Shown in pieces: positions 24,305-35,790 of a DNA stretch of 64,000 nt. Position 1 is the first letter of the stretch. Every line of letters starts with the position of its first letter. This stretch comes from Neofusicoccum parvum (lineage: Eukaryota > Ascomycota > Dothideomycetes > Botryosphaeriales > Botryosphaeriaceae), in the NCBI GenBank assembly GCA_020912385.1, contig CP087223.1:744001-808000 (forward strand). Direction: 5' to 3'. Below the pieces are notes generated by a model, which worked only from the letters and a program-made list of their open reading frames with translations, was not told the DNA's origin and did not search any database. Made by a program: the position numbers and the translations under genes.

Positions 24305-25672
24305 ATGGAAAGGGCTGAACAACCCCTCCCAGTACCCACCTCTACCCGCCCCCAGCAGACACCTAAAAGCCTGCAGCGTGGCCAAATCAGCGTAGAATAT
24401 GTCCAGAGAGCTGCTACAACAGCAGACGCCATCCTACAAGCCCTCTAGACAATCGCTGGTAGACCTTCAGCCCTCAACAGCCAGATAAAAAATTTTCTCG
24501 GCGCCGCCAAGGAAATCTTCCAGGACCACATTACCCTCCGCCAGGAGGCAGCAGCCAAGGAACCAAACCTGAAGGATATCCTAAGGGAAGTCAAGCAGGT
24601 CCAGAAAACAGTCAGCCGTATCCAGGCAGCGCCTACACCAACTAGCCCAAGCTGGGCACACATCGCAGCCCAAACAGCCCCAAAGCCTCCCACCCCGCCC
24701 ACCACCATAGAAATCACCCTCCACCTTCCAGATGAAGCAAATAGACAGGAAGTAGCAAATCTCCCAAATAAAGCCATCATTTAAAAGATCCAGGCAGGAA
24801 AAGGCCTAGCCTGTAAAAGGGTACTCGCTGCTAGAAAGCTCCCTAGTGGGGATATCAGGATCTTTGTTCCGGACACACAAACAAGGACAGCCCTTCTCCA
24901 GGACCAGGAGTGGACCACTGGACTCGGAAACGAGGTCCGCCCAAATCAACAACTATACTCAGTACTGGTCCACAACGTCCCTGTCAAGGGAATTAACACC
25001 ACGGATCCCCAGGCCACCAAGGCCCTATAGGAGTAAAACCTAGTCTTACATCTAGGACTGCACATTAGCAAGCTAGCCTGGCTGAAGAAGAAGCTCCTAG
25101 AAGGGAAAACACACTCCGTAATCATCCTCAGTACCATAGACCCTGAGATAGCCAACCAGATTATAGCTAAAGGACTAATCTGCAACTTTGCCCTACACAC
25201 AGCAGAGTACTATAGTGCGAACTTTACAGTAACCTAATACTTCAAGTGCTAGGCATATGGCCACATTGCCACCCACTGTAGGAAAGAGCAAAAGTACGGT
25301 CAGTGTATAGGCAGCCACGATACAAGAGAGTGCGGAAAGAAGAAAACGCAGTGTGTAAACTGCTCCCAAAAACATACAGCCTAGAGTAACCTATACTTAG
25401 CGCGCAAGGCCCACTAGGCTAGAGCAACTCAAGCTCGACTGGCCGCGCTAGGAAACTACAGGGAACAACCCCAAGCAGCCTAAAAGCCAACACAGAATGG
25501 ATGGACCCTGGTAGGGTCCCGGAAGAGAATAAGGGAAGAGGAACCCAGGAGAAGAAAGCCAGAGCTTAACAGCTCCTAACACACAGCCGAGGTCGAGAAC
25601 CAGGAAGACCCCTACATACAGGTAGAAATACCTACCACTCTACAGGCAGATACAGAGATGGAAGGAAACTAA
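24305..25672 (+). pseudogene. LINE-B ORF1 relic (gag-like, zinc knuckle)
   Basis: The frame starts at ATG 24305 and runs in one phase to a TAA at 25670-25672, interrupted by TAG/TAA codons of RIP type. An N-terminal helical Gln/Glu/Lys-rich region is followed by a Cys-rich region in which CCHC knuckles can be seen (C-x2-C-x4-H-type spacing around CVNCSQKH, preceded by CRKEQKYGQC). This is the nucleic-acid-binding protein of a LINE. A TAA at about 25577 interrupts a frame that continues to the natural stop. Confidence 0.85.
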
Positions 25673-25674
25673 TA

Positions 25675-28600
25675 ATAAACACAAGCTACCTCTCGATTTT
25701 ACAGTACAACGTAAATAAAAGTGCAAAGGGGGTAATACTCCTACTCTTTTAGGATATCAGTCCAACAGCCCACCACATCCTCGCAATCCAGGAGCCATAG
25801 AGGAACCCAAGGACAAAAACAATAGTAAAACACCCGGCCTACCACACAATCTTCCCCTAGGAAGGAATAGCAAGGACCTACTTCTTCATAAGCAAGGCTA
25901 TTGCCGTAGAATCTTAATAGACGATAATCCACTCTCTAGACCTTATTACCCTCTCCCTTACCACTGCAACCAACGTTATCTACATCTATAACTACTACAA
26001 CCCTCCCTCTACCCATATAAGCACGGAACTAGGGACCCTATCCATTCTACCAAGAGCCCTTGCCATGCAGGGGCAACATATCCTTCTCGGAGACTTTAAT
26101 CTCCATCACCCCCTCTGGGGAGGTATTACCTCCCTTACACACCATACTCTTGCGAATTACCTAATCGAAACTACAACTACAGCAAACCTAAACCTAGCCC
26201 TCCCAAGAGGCACTATCACTAGAAGAAGAGGTAATAGTAAAAGCACTCTAGATCTCATCTTTACTTCCCAGTAGATAGAGGAAAGAATTATAAACTATAG
26301 AGTTAGCTATAAACTAGAGTTATTATCTAACCACCTACCTATTCTTACAACACTCGACGTCACCCCAACACCTATACTCCCCCAAACTCCAAGACCTCAA
26401 TGGAAAAAAGCGGACTGGAAGAAGGTAAACATAACACTCTAGATAAAGCTTAGGAGCATTAGAACAAGCTAACCAAGCACTAAGATAGAGCTAGACGCCG
26501 CCGTCGAGCAGATACAGAAGGCCATTTAGGACACCATCTAGGAAACCATCCCAGCTGCAAAACCCTCACCCTGGGCATCTATCCAGTGGACAAAAGAGTG
26601 CTCAGAGCTAGTCCACTAGGCTAGAGCAGCTAGAAGAAAATGGACCAATACAGGAAAGGAGGAAGATTAGATTGCGTATTAAACTACCGTCAACAGAAAG
26701 AAAAGACAAATTAGAAGAGACAGAATAAAAGCATAGCAAAGAACAGTAGTAGAAATTACCGCCGACCCCTCAGCAATCTAGAAACTAGCGAAGTGGGCCA
26801 GAACTAAAGCACTAGAACTATCAACCCCGCCGCAATTCCCACCTCTACAAGGGACAGACCAGGTCCTGCGTTATAACAACCCCTCCAAGGTAGAAATCCT
26901 CGTAAACCAGTTCTTCCCTCCTCCTAAAGCCGCCGATCTCTCCGATATCAATGGAACCATCTATCCAGAACCGGTAGAAATAGTCCAGGATCTTACCCAG
27001 GAACAAATCCTTAATGCCATCAAGCGGCTTCCCCCCGATAAGGCGCCAGGCCCAGACAAAATAGTTAATAGATTCCTAAAACAGTATACGCACACACTAG
27101 TAAAGCCCCTCACCAACGTCTTCTAGGGATGCCTCACACTCTCCTACCACCCTAGACAGTTCAAGTGCTCAACCACAGTTGTCCTAAAGAAGCCACAAAG
27201 AGAAGACTATACTAAAGCTAAGGCATATAGACCAATTACCCTACTCAACACGCTTAGCAAACTACTTGAGAAAATCGTAGCGGATAGGATCTCCTAGGCA
27301 ACTAAGATGCATAGCCTACTCCCTAACCTACAAATAGGTGCAAGAAGAAATAGATCTACTATAGTAGCACTTAACCTCCTAACGGAACAAATCCATACAG
27401 TCTGGGTACAGGACCAAGGACTGGTGGCTTCAGTACTTAGCCTGGACATAACAGGGGCATACGACCGGGTCTCCCACAAGAGGCTCCTCCACAATATTAG
27501 AATAGCAAGGCTACTAGTCTAGATAGAGAAATTCACCCGCTCCTTTCTACAGAACCGCACCATACAATTATCCTTTAGAGACTTTACCAGCCTGCCAATT
27601 AAAACCTCAAATAGTATCCTATAAGGATCCTTATTATCTCTAATTCTCTACCTCTTCTTCGCCTCCAACCTTCTTACTAAGCTACGCAGGGGCAGCACAT
27701 TTCCCCTAGGATTTATTAATAACACTAACATCCTTACATTTAGCAGATCTACAGAGCAAAACTGCAGAACGCTAGAGGAAGCGAATAAAACATACATATA
27801 ATAGGCGGTAACCCACGGATCAACATTTACACCTAACAAGTACCACCTTACTCACTTCACAAGAAGGCCAAAGAAATTCAATATGAATACAAAAATCCGC
27901 ATCCCAGGATTTGGAGGAAAGCCGGAACCAACAGTAAAGATCCTAGGAATTCACGTAGACAGCAAACTACGATAGGGACCCCACATAAAGGAAACTACTA
28001 CAAAGGCTGCTAAACAGTATACCTCTCTATCCAGGCTTGTAGCATCCACCTGGGGGGCCTCTTTCGCGAAAGCTCGACATATCTACACAGTAGTAGTCAG
28101 GCCAGTCCTCACCTACGGCTGTGGGGTGTGGCATACCCCAGAGGGAACCCCAGAATGGCGTAAAACGGCAAGTAAACCACTAGAAAAGATCCAGAATACG
28201 TGCCTCCGCAACATCTCTAGAGCGTATAAATCCACCAACACCAAAGTCCTAGAATATGAAACAGGAATCCCCCCTCTCCCACTATATCTGGATGAACTTG
28301 CCCTCACCCAGGCACTCCGCGCCAAGGAGAATCCGGTAGCTAAAGTAACAGAGAGGACATGCCAGGACATTAAGGACATAGCCAAAGTGGTGCTAAAGGC
28401 TAAGAGCGCAGCTGGCCCAGCTAGGAGAGTACGACTTCACAAGAGAATCAACTCCCTTATAGAAAGCAGCAAACCCAACACCAGGAAGCTCCCTAAGAAA
28501 GCCAGAATCCACATAGCGTTTAAGAAAATATGGAGGGAGCAATGGACTACGCATATCAATCAAGAAAGAAGAAACAAACCAGTAGCCATGAACATAGACT

Positions 28601-29028
28601 GGACCCCAAGGCTTAGAGACCTATATAAGGAGCTATCTAAACCACTCAGTACAATCGCCATCCTACTACGTACAGAGAATATTAGACTGGAGGACTTTCT
28701 CTTCAGACGCAAGGTACCGGGACACCCCAGCCCAGCATGCCCGTGCGGGTGGCAGAGACAGACCCCAAAGCACATCCTTCTCTTCTGCCACCACTTCCAG
28801 CAGGGAAGGGCACAGATGCTGCAAGAGGCAGGAACTACAGACTACCACTCCCTCCTCTCTATAAAGAAGGGGATTAAGGCAGCGACAGTATGGTTCCTGC
28901 GCACGGGGCTTCTAAACCAGTTCAGCCTAGCCAGGGAAATGCTCCAGGAGGACCACCAGGAGGATCACCAGGAAGACCATCAGGAGGACCACCAGGAGGA
29001 CTACCAGGAGGACTGGTACGAAGACTGA
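25675..29028 (+). pseudogene. LINE-B ORF2 relic (endonuclease, reverse transcriptase)
   Basis: The frame begins at ATA 25675, evidently an ATG changed by TG-to-TA two bases after the ORF1 stop, and ends at TGA 29026-29028. The endonuclease motif GDFNLHHPLWGG is at about 26090. RT landmarks follow: DKAPGPDK, YRPITLL, SLDITGAYD. The catalytic box at 27712-27723 reads FINN instead of FVDD. The C-terminal region has a Cys/His segment (CPCGWQRQTPKHILLFCHH) but no recognisable RNase H domain between RT and that segment. The protein ends in 12-bp-encoded EDHQ repeats (28948-29013). Dead by many nonsense codons. Confidence 0.88.
28948..29013 (+). repeat. 12-bp coding minisatellite in LINE-B ORF2
   Basis: Five and a half units of a 12-bp repeat encode (E-D-H/Y-Q)n just before the ORF2 stop. 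Codon variants (GAC/GAT, CAC/CAT/TAC) distinguish units. Confidence 0.9.
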
Positions 29029-29409
29029 AAGGGTACACTAGCGATTGAATGAAGGGCTGCCACAGCAGCCACTACTGGTAAACAGGAAAAACGGAATAAG
29101 GAGAGGAAGACATACCTGAGTAGAGAGGAGGGGTTTTTGCCTGGTGAACATGGTTTTCCCCCTCATGTAAAATAATTGCAGATAGCCAGCCCCGCATGGA
29201 CCCGTAAGGGAGCTATATCGGGAAGAAATGAATTTATCTATCTATCTATAGTGAGGGTTTCGTACTAAGGTCGTTAATATATGCGGACGTGTCCATCAAG
29301 CGGGGCGCTGAGCGACGCCTCGTATCCGTGAATACAAAAGGCCATCCAGCCGCCGCTCTTGCTCAGAGCTGCACCACGCCCCTCCTCGACTTTCCTGCCG
29401 GCCGCCACC

Positions 29410-30758
29410 ATGTCCAGTCCGGCCCAGCGCCTCGGCCAGCCCCTCTCGTTCCCTGCATCGGGCAGGACTGCGCCCAACCGGTTCCTCAAAGGCGCCATGT
29501 CGGAGCGTCTCGCCTCCTGGGACCCGCAACCCCTCGACCGCGGCGTGCCGTCGCCGGAGCTCGCGGAGCTCTACGAGGTCTGGGGCCGGGGCCAGATCGG
29601 CGTGCTGGTGACGGGAAACGTCATGGTCGACGCCGCGCACCCGGAGGCGGTGGGCAACGCGGCCGTCCCCTTTGATGCCTCGGCGTCGCCGCGCCGGCTC
29701 GAGGCGTTCAGGGCCGTGGCGCGCGCGGGCAAGCGGCACGGCAGCCTGGTGATCGCGCAGATCTCGCACCCGGGCCGCCAGTGCGACGTGCGGGTCCAGC
29801 CCGACCCGGTGTCGGCCTCGGACGTCCAGCTCCAGGTTTGTAGCCGCAGCCCGCAGCCCGCCGCGCCGACGCTGACCGGCGGCCGCAGGGGACGGTGATG
29901 GGCATGCGCTTCGGCAAGCCGCACGCCGCGCGGCGCGAGGAGCTGTCGCGCATCGTGCAGCAGTTCCAGCGCGCGGCCGCGTACCTCGAGAGCGCGGGCT
30001 TCGACGGCGTCGAGGTGCACGCCGCGCACGGCTACCTCGTCGCGCAGTTCCTCTCGCGCACGACCAACCGGCGCGGCGACGAGTACGGCGGCGGCAGCGT
30101 GCAGGGCCGCGCGCGGCTGCTGGTCGAGATCGTGGACGCCATCCGCGCCCGCACCGCGCCCGGCTTCGTCGTCGGCGTCAAGCTCAACAGCGTCGAGTTC
30201 CAGCCGGGCGGGCTGCGGCCGGCGGAGGCGCGCGAGCTGTGCGGCGTGCTGGACGGCCTGGCCGTCGACTTCGTCGAGCTGTCCGGCGGCACCTACGAGG
30301 CCCCGGCCTTCGCCCACCGCGGCGACGCCACCCGCGCGCGCGAGGCCTTCTTCATCGAGTTCGCCGGCCTGGTCGCGCCCGCCCTGCGCCGCGCCCGCAC
30401 CTACCTGACCGGCGGCTTCCGCACCGCCGCCGCCATGGCCGACGCGCTGGCCACCGTCGACGGCGTCGGGCTCGGCCGCGCCCTCTGCCACGAGCCCGCC
30501 CTCTGCCGCCGCATCCTGGCCGCGTCGGCCACGGGTGCCGCCCCGAGCCTGGTGGACGCGAGCAACGTGGCGCTCAGCAACGCCGCTGCCTTGATGCAGA
30601 TGTGGAGGCTCGCCCTGGGCAAGGATCCGCTGGACACCTCCAGCCCGGCCGGCATGAAGGCGATGCTGCAGCTGCTTGCGCGGTACCGGAGAGAGTTCGA
30701 GCAGGCAGATTTCAGTGTTCGCACTGACTTTCGAGGAGCAATTCTTGCCGCGCTGTAG
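29410..30758 (+). CDS. Old yellow enzyme family NADH:flavin oxidoreductase
   Basis: There are two exons, 29410-29835 and 29889-30758, with a 53-nt intron (GTTTGT donor, GCTGAC branch site, CGCAG acceptor) falling between codons. The product is 431 aa. The start lies in an ideal context, GCCGCCACCATG. FMN-dependent OYE-like enzymes are TIM-barrel proteins that reduce activated alkenes or similar substrates with NAD(P)H, usually in the cytosol. Visible family marks are PNRFLKGAM near residue 22-30, IAQISHPGRQ before the intron, the catalytic HAAH at residues 186-189 followed by GYLVAQFLS, TNRRGDEYGG, VELSGGTYE, and the FMN-phosphate region TGGFRT...GVGLGRAL. Length is normal for the family. Physiological substrate unknown. 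LINE-B ends only about 150 bp upstream, so its promoter is very short or transposon-derived. GC-rich third positions contrast with the transposon next door. Confidence 0.95.
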
Positions 30759-31462
30759 AGTGCTTACTTCGAGATGGTAGTGGAGGCATTAGACAGAAAT
30801 GGCAGCTTCACCTTTACACCGAATCCGACGTCAACCTGGCCCATCCGTGCAGCCTATCCTCTTAAGCGAACGTCTTCGCAAGACGCTCTGTACGAGCTAC
30901 TATTTGTTAAATATCCTAGCGCTGTATGAATAAAGCTTGTGATTATTATGGAAGAATAAAAGAAAGGATTATTCAAGAGTCATTTACAACAAGAAATAGT
31001 ATGCCGCCATAGAAAAGAGGGGACCAATACTAGCAAGTCTTAGCTGCCAATACCGTCTTTCCTCGAAGATCGACCGTACCTTGATGTTATCATACTAGAG
31101 TCGCTCCAAATGCGCCCAACAAGCACTCGGTTGCCGCGTGTCACGTCCACAGACGAAGCAGTCACGCTTGGTGGATTCGAGAATATCCCACCCGGAACAT
31201 GGGTCAATACCTTCCAATTGCTCATCCACCGCAATCTCAGGGAGTGGTCGAACGTACATCGACAGATTGATTCCGAGAGATGGTGGGCATTGCTGCCGCA
31301 TGCGAGCTGGACCACGGAAGCAGGCCAACGAGTCAAACGCCCGCGACGCTCGCCGTCCCAGGGCCCTTTTGCGGAAGATCCGTTCATTTCGCATCCACGC
31401 TGTTTTTACCAAATACAATCCGCAGTGGCACTCCAAATTAACGCATTCTTATTTCTGCCTCC
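30759..31462. other. Intergenic, possible N-terminal relic of the next pseudogene
   Basis: 30860-31030 is AT-rich. Frames at 31110-31466 and 31138-31482 (plus) include the phrase HPRCFYQ...QINAFLF, which vaguely parallels the N-terminal part of the intact family member at 57-58 kb. No clean join to the following frame is visible. Confidence 0.35.
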
Positions 31463-33520
31463 GTGATTGCTCAGTGGTGTGATGGTGATGTTGCGTATCT
31501 TGGATGTGGTTCTTTCCCCTTGACACTTGAAGCGCTGCATGAACAGCACAAGCGACAGGCGTCCCTTACACTGCACGTGTCGGTCGGCATCAAGGATGCC
31601 CGGAGAAAGGTGAAGGTGTACCTGCTTGTCTCCAAGCACGCACAAAGTCTCAGTCATGACCGTAATATCCCAGAGCTAGTCAGCGATACCTTTACGAAGT
31701 CCAAGAGCTGTTCGTCGGTGGAAGGCCTTGTCGGCCTCCGTTTGGTCCTGAAGCAATCCGCCGTCGTTCTTGGTTCACTAAACAGCACTCTAGTACCAAA
31801 GAGAACGAAGTCCGAGAGTGTTCTCGACGCCTTATATTCACTCGCCCGCGCCACCACCATCGCGCTGTACATCCCACGGACCAGCATACAGCCGAGCCAA
31901 CTCGAGGATTTATGCACCGACTGGAGCAGCCGAACTTTCAGGTTGGTCGAAGGCGAGTTGGAAATTCTATATCTTGGGAAGGGCGCCAAGGTCATCGAGC
32001 GGCAAGTGTCGTTGCGGAGATCCCGCCGTCATACGGCGAGCTTGCCCTGACTCCGCCACCTCCGCGATCCCTTCGTAAGCAGTCTCTCTTCGTGTTGCTA
32101 TCCCCAACCTCCATTGACGTTGAATCAAGGGAACAGGTCCTGAGTACATACCAGGAGGCCAAGAAGCAGCCAGATAGAGCAAAGAGAAGACCAGAAAGAA
32201 GAACAACAAAGCAAATAAAGACACCAACCACAATGTACCGCCGGCGTACATATGTAAGATACAAACCAAAACCACAGACGACGTGACGGACAGGGAAAAG
32301 ACCTGCTGAGGCCTCACATAACACATGGACAAAGGTCAGGATTTGAGGGTAGAATGAGTTGTTTTCTCTATTTATCAACGAAGGACTACATAAATAGCGC
32401 CCGTCTTGGTACCCGCGTGATACCCATTCTAGTACGCTCTACTTTCACGACTTAAGAAGAACAAGTTAGATTCTTGAAATTAACTAAAGTTTCAAAGCTA
32501 AAGAAGAAGAAGAAAAAGAGAAAGAAATAGGAAAGGAAGGAGAGTTTAAATATACAAGCTAAACGCTAGTTAAAAGTTAAATAGCTAGGCCCTTACTTTT
32601 CTTCCTTGTAAGCTAGACTAAAGCATCGTTTCTAGATAGGTAAACTATAGTTTAGCGTTTTAGTTAGAAGTATAAGCCCTAGCTTCTCTTTCTAGATAAG
32701 GACGCTTCCTAGGAAAGACTCTTTTACTTAGGCTAAGGCCTAAGCCTAGTTAGGCTTAGTCTTCCATAGGTCCTCCTACTTGGTCCTGTCGACCTGTAGA
32801 AGCAACACTATCTTGCGACCCGGAGAACGAGATGTTGACGGCCTGGATCGTCATATCTACCCCACTTCATCGTCTCCCTCAAGTAGGTGCTTCATTACAA
32901 CCTGGACCCACCGGCAACAAGGAAAAACTCTCAACTGGATCCACCGGATCCGCTCACCATGACTGGAAAACAATGGTGCAAGATCGCTTGAATGCCATGA
33001 GTGAGCAGATCGAGGAGACCAAGAAGTCCGTTAACGTCGCGACCACCCCTTTAGCCGACGTCCAGAAGGTTTCTGGGCATGTCGACGAACTCGCGGTGCA
33101 GGTCAGCTCTATTCAGGATCAAGTCTCGCACGTGGAGGCAAGGCTTGAGAAAAAGTTTGAAGAAAATTTCGAGCAAAGCCTTGAGGCGAGACTTGCCGAA
33201 ACCACGGAATGTATACTTGACCGGTTTGGGGAGAGGTTGAACGGGGATCGACAGGAGGCCGACACTGATAGACACCCCTCATTGACAGCGATCTCTGGTA
33301 GGAGCCGACATAGAGCGGCGAGTCGAGGTATACTCACCCAGCCCGCAATCTCGCCTTGTTCCCTCGCAGACGCGTTCTACGCTACTACTACCCATTTCAT
33401 CTCGCGGCTCTCGCCTGCGGCACATCCAGAACACTGTTGCCGCCGTCCTCCTCGCCATTCTCATCCTTGTCAACATCACCAACTGTGCACTGCGCATGCT
33501 TGACCAACGACACAACACTA
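31463..33520 (+). pseudogene. Broken member of the PPSYxEL/coiled-coil family (copy B)
   Basis: Frame 31463-32020 aligns with the intact gene at 57-58 kb: VYLLVSKHAQSLS with IFLLVPPERVESA, VGLRLVLKQSAVVL with IGLQLDLRQSSIVV, and SVLDALYSLARATTIALYIPR with AVDALHSLALRTCFTIYLRR. A shift of reading phase at about 32015 is then needed to reach EIPPSYGELALTPPPP, the family's hallmark motif. A GTAAGC donor follows at about 32074. The coiled-coil part appears far downstream (32900-33280: EETKKSV, VSHVEARLEKKFEENFEQSLEARL), after an AT-rich insertion. A further frame ends in a hydrophobic helix (VAAVLLAILILVNI, about 33440). A frameshift plus an oversized, RIP-like intron region argue for a pseudogene. 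Function unknown. Confidence 0.6.
32390..32770. other. AT-rich RIP-like insertion
   Basis: Dense in TTAG, CTAG, TAAG and nearly free of CpA-type words, with no open frame. It lies where the PPSYxEL gene should have a roughly 55-nt intron, so it is probably the remains of a RIP-mutated repeat. Confidence 0.5.
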
Positions 33521-35331
33521 CTGATAACGGACAACTTGCCAGCCCTCCGCGGCGCCCCCTCCCTCAACCTCACAGCCAGCTCGACCCTCTCCATCGGCTC
33601 AGCCATCAGCTTGACCGCCTCAGCCGGCCGACCTTGCTGTGTACGCCCATTTCCATTGCCCTCGAGCTCGAACACGCCCCGCCGCGGCACGGATCAGCTT
33701 TCCATGAGAGCGGTGAGATGTTGGACGGGTGGGTGCTGCATCCAGTGCAATGTGGTGATGTAAGCTGAGTTGCTGTGGGGCACAGAAACAGTCTTCTTGG
33801 TACAGCACGTTTTGGCGTCGCTGAGCCAGACGTTCGAGGTAGAATGGAAGGCAAGCCTAGAGTGCATGGCGTCGAATCATGCGGGTTGCCTATTGATCAT
33901 CGGCTTGAATTGTTGTGGGCTGCTTTGTCTCACCTCTCATTCATTGCTGCCGGGTGCTGTTGCCGCACTGGGGTGGACTGGATTTGCATTTGGAAAGGTG
34001 GATGCAACAACACATACAGGAGCTTTCTTCCCCGACTTTCACATGCAGTGCTGCTATGCAGTACGGACATAACTCCGGAGTAACCGTCACGCGGGCTTTT
34101 CGAAAAAAGTCTTGAGATGCAGTGGTGCTCCATCCTAGAAACAATAGTAAGGCTAAACATAGTAGGAGACGCATGTCACACGACGTTAACAATCTGGCGT
34201 TGTCTCGCAAGCTACCCAGCTCTGTAAAGGGAGAAGGGGAAGGGGCTCACAAGCTGGGCAAGGTCAGCAGAAGGCGCATTTACAGAGCGCAGATCATATC
34301 CGGCACTGGATTTAAATTAAAGACTCGCGTCGGGAGTGCATGAAAGAAGCTGCGGGATGGGCCACGCACCAAAATCAGGCTTCAGGTGGGGGTTTTACGA
34401 CCGTTGTGTAGATTAAAAACAGCTTTAACTCCACTTTTTCTGCAGGGCGAATGCTTCAACTGCCCAACTTTGAACTGCTCCAATACCTTCCGAACCAGTC
34501 CTGCAGTGTATGTGTTCCTATTGCACGTTCAGTGGTATCGTTACCACCAACGACCAGGCTATCAAGACAACCGTTCGTCAAAAAAGTAGCAACGAAACCA
34601 TCCCAAACAGCCGAAAACATTGAACCACTCGAGGTAGTAATTTATTCAGCGATATTCAAAAACGTAGACCTATTATATGAAGTTTCCAAAAGAATAATCA
34701 TGACGTGTAGCATAGAATTATGAATGTGTTCTTAGTGGAATCCATAGTTCGAAAAAGAGACAGGCTTAAAATAACATAGCGGTACAAATATAAGCCGGTT
34801 TAAAATGGCCGTAATATTTTCATAAATTTGCCGAACCCAAAGCATAGCAGATTCAACTATTTCGGAAGCTACAATGGTTCATTGAACGTCAGACGGTATA
34901 CCGGTGTAAATACATAAAAGCGAGCTTTCCTACCACCGCATATTCGCGCTACTATGGTTCTCGGGAATTTTAAATAGACACAGCTTCTAGTGTTTCTAAA
35001 ATTCCCAGAAGGTTCATTTTAAGCAGAGACCTTTTAAGCTTCTAGGCGAATATAGGGTGCCGCTCTGCATTACTTTATCCTGGCTGACATAGCGGTAAAC
35101 TTGCCTTCCGAGACCTGGGCGAAACTTTTAATTTATCTTTCATTTCAATACATCTTTCACAGCTACCTTGAGTCCCATGGAACTGAAATGATGAGCGTCT
35201 TGTAATAGCATCCCTTGACCATCTCCTCCAATACTGGGAGAATGTTTAAGCTAGCTCTCAATCCAGAAGCGTTAAGAACTGTGCAAACTGAGACCAACGT
35301 TGACGGACATTGTGGTATATCAGCACAGTGG
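33521..35331. other. Intergenic, AT-rich in its second half
   Basis: Apart from the candidate secreted-peptide ORF at 33941-34174, nothing is supported. 34620-35160 is AT-rich and stop-dense, resembling the other RIP-like blocks. Confidence 0.4.
33941..34174 (-). CDS. Candidate small secreted cysteine-rich protein
   Basis: The ORF from ATG 34174 encodes 77 aa. Residues 1-20 form a textbook signal peptide: a basic start MR, a Leu-rich core LLLCLALLLFLGW, and a small-residue cleavage region TTAS before QDFF. The mature part of about 57 aa has eight Cys, including C-P-Y-C and a C-M-C-C-C cluster. Small secreted Cys-rich proteins of this kind are typical of fungal effectors or antimicrobial peptides. 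No sequence family is recognised, no intron is evident, and ORFs overlap on the other strand, so a chance ORF remains possible. Confidence 0.28.
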   Translation of the reverse strand: MRLLLCLALLLFLGWSTTASQDFFRKARVTVTPELCPYCIAALHVKVGEESSCMCCCIHLSKCKSSPPQCGNSTRQQ

Positions 35332-35790
35332 TGTAACGGCGGGCCTCTGCCTCTAAGGATCAGACACCAAAGAGGGTGGTAAGCCGTGTAGGGTTTACCT
35401 TGAGTGGGTACAAGGTAGGGGGAGAGAACAAGTATGAACGAATACACGTGACTGAGCACTGCGTGCGAAGGCCGTGTTACTAATCAATGGTATAGATTGA
35501 TTATCGAAGTTGACCACGAAGGTCAAGTGTCTAGCTAAGTGAGTGTGCTTATATACTGTAGGAAAGTTCTATCAACCTATACGCTCAGTGAGTTGGTGAT
35601 GCTCACGCCCTGAGCGCCTGGCTCTAACTGAGCGGGTGGCTCAGTTAAGACCGCCGGCTCAGTTACTGAGCGGGTGGGTCCTAGCTGATCGCGGGAGTCA
35701 CGTGACTCTTGACCCACATCTCTTTGTGTTCTTCGCCTACTGCGGGGCAATCCCCCAACTTCCTCACCTCATGGAGGCTGTGCCGTAACA
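35332..35790 (-). mobile_element. Solo LTR (family 1, copy c)
   Basis: This 459-bp element, read on plus, runs from TGTAACGGCGGGCC to GGCTGTGCCGTAACA. It is flanked by the 5-bp target duplication AGTGG at 35327-35331 and 35791-35795. It is the reverse orientation of the copies at 6035 and 16307. Its U3 again has alternating CTCAGT/CTGAGC words and the GAGTCACGTGACTC palindrome. No internal region is present. Confidence 0.92.

Larger units (their letters stand above)
24169..29260 (+). mobile_element. LINE-B, full-length RIP-inactivated non-LTR retrotransposon
   Basis: An approximately 5.1-kb element in plus orientation has a 5' UTR from about 24169, ORF1 relic (24305-25672), ORF2 relic (25675-29028) and a 3' UTR ending in a (TATC)n-like tail near 29240-29260. 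Both ORFs hold one frame for long distances but are broken by many TAG and TAA codons, which sit mostly in CTAG contexts. These are explained by CAG or TGG codons changed at CpA/TpG. There are few or no frameshifts, so inactivation was by point mutation (RIP), not erosion. It belongs to the broad Tad1/I-like group by its zinc-knuckle ORF1 and endonuclease-RT ORF2. Confidence 0.9.

Noticed and set aside
29571..30491. 306-codon ORF on the minus strand opposite the oxidoreductase
   Set aside because: It mirrors GC-rich codons of a well-supported gene on the other strand, has Ala/Arg/Gly-rich composition and no motif.
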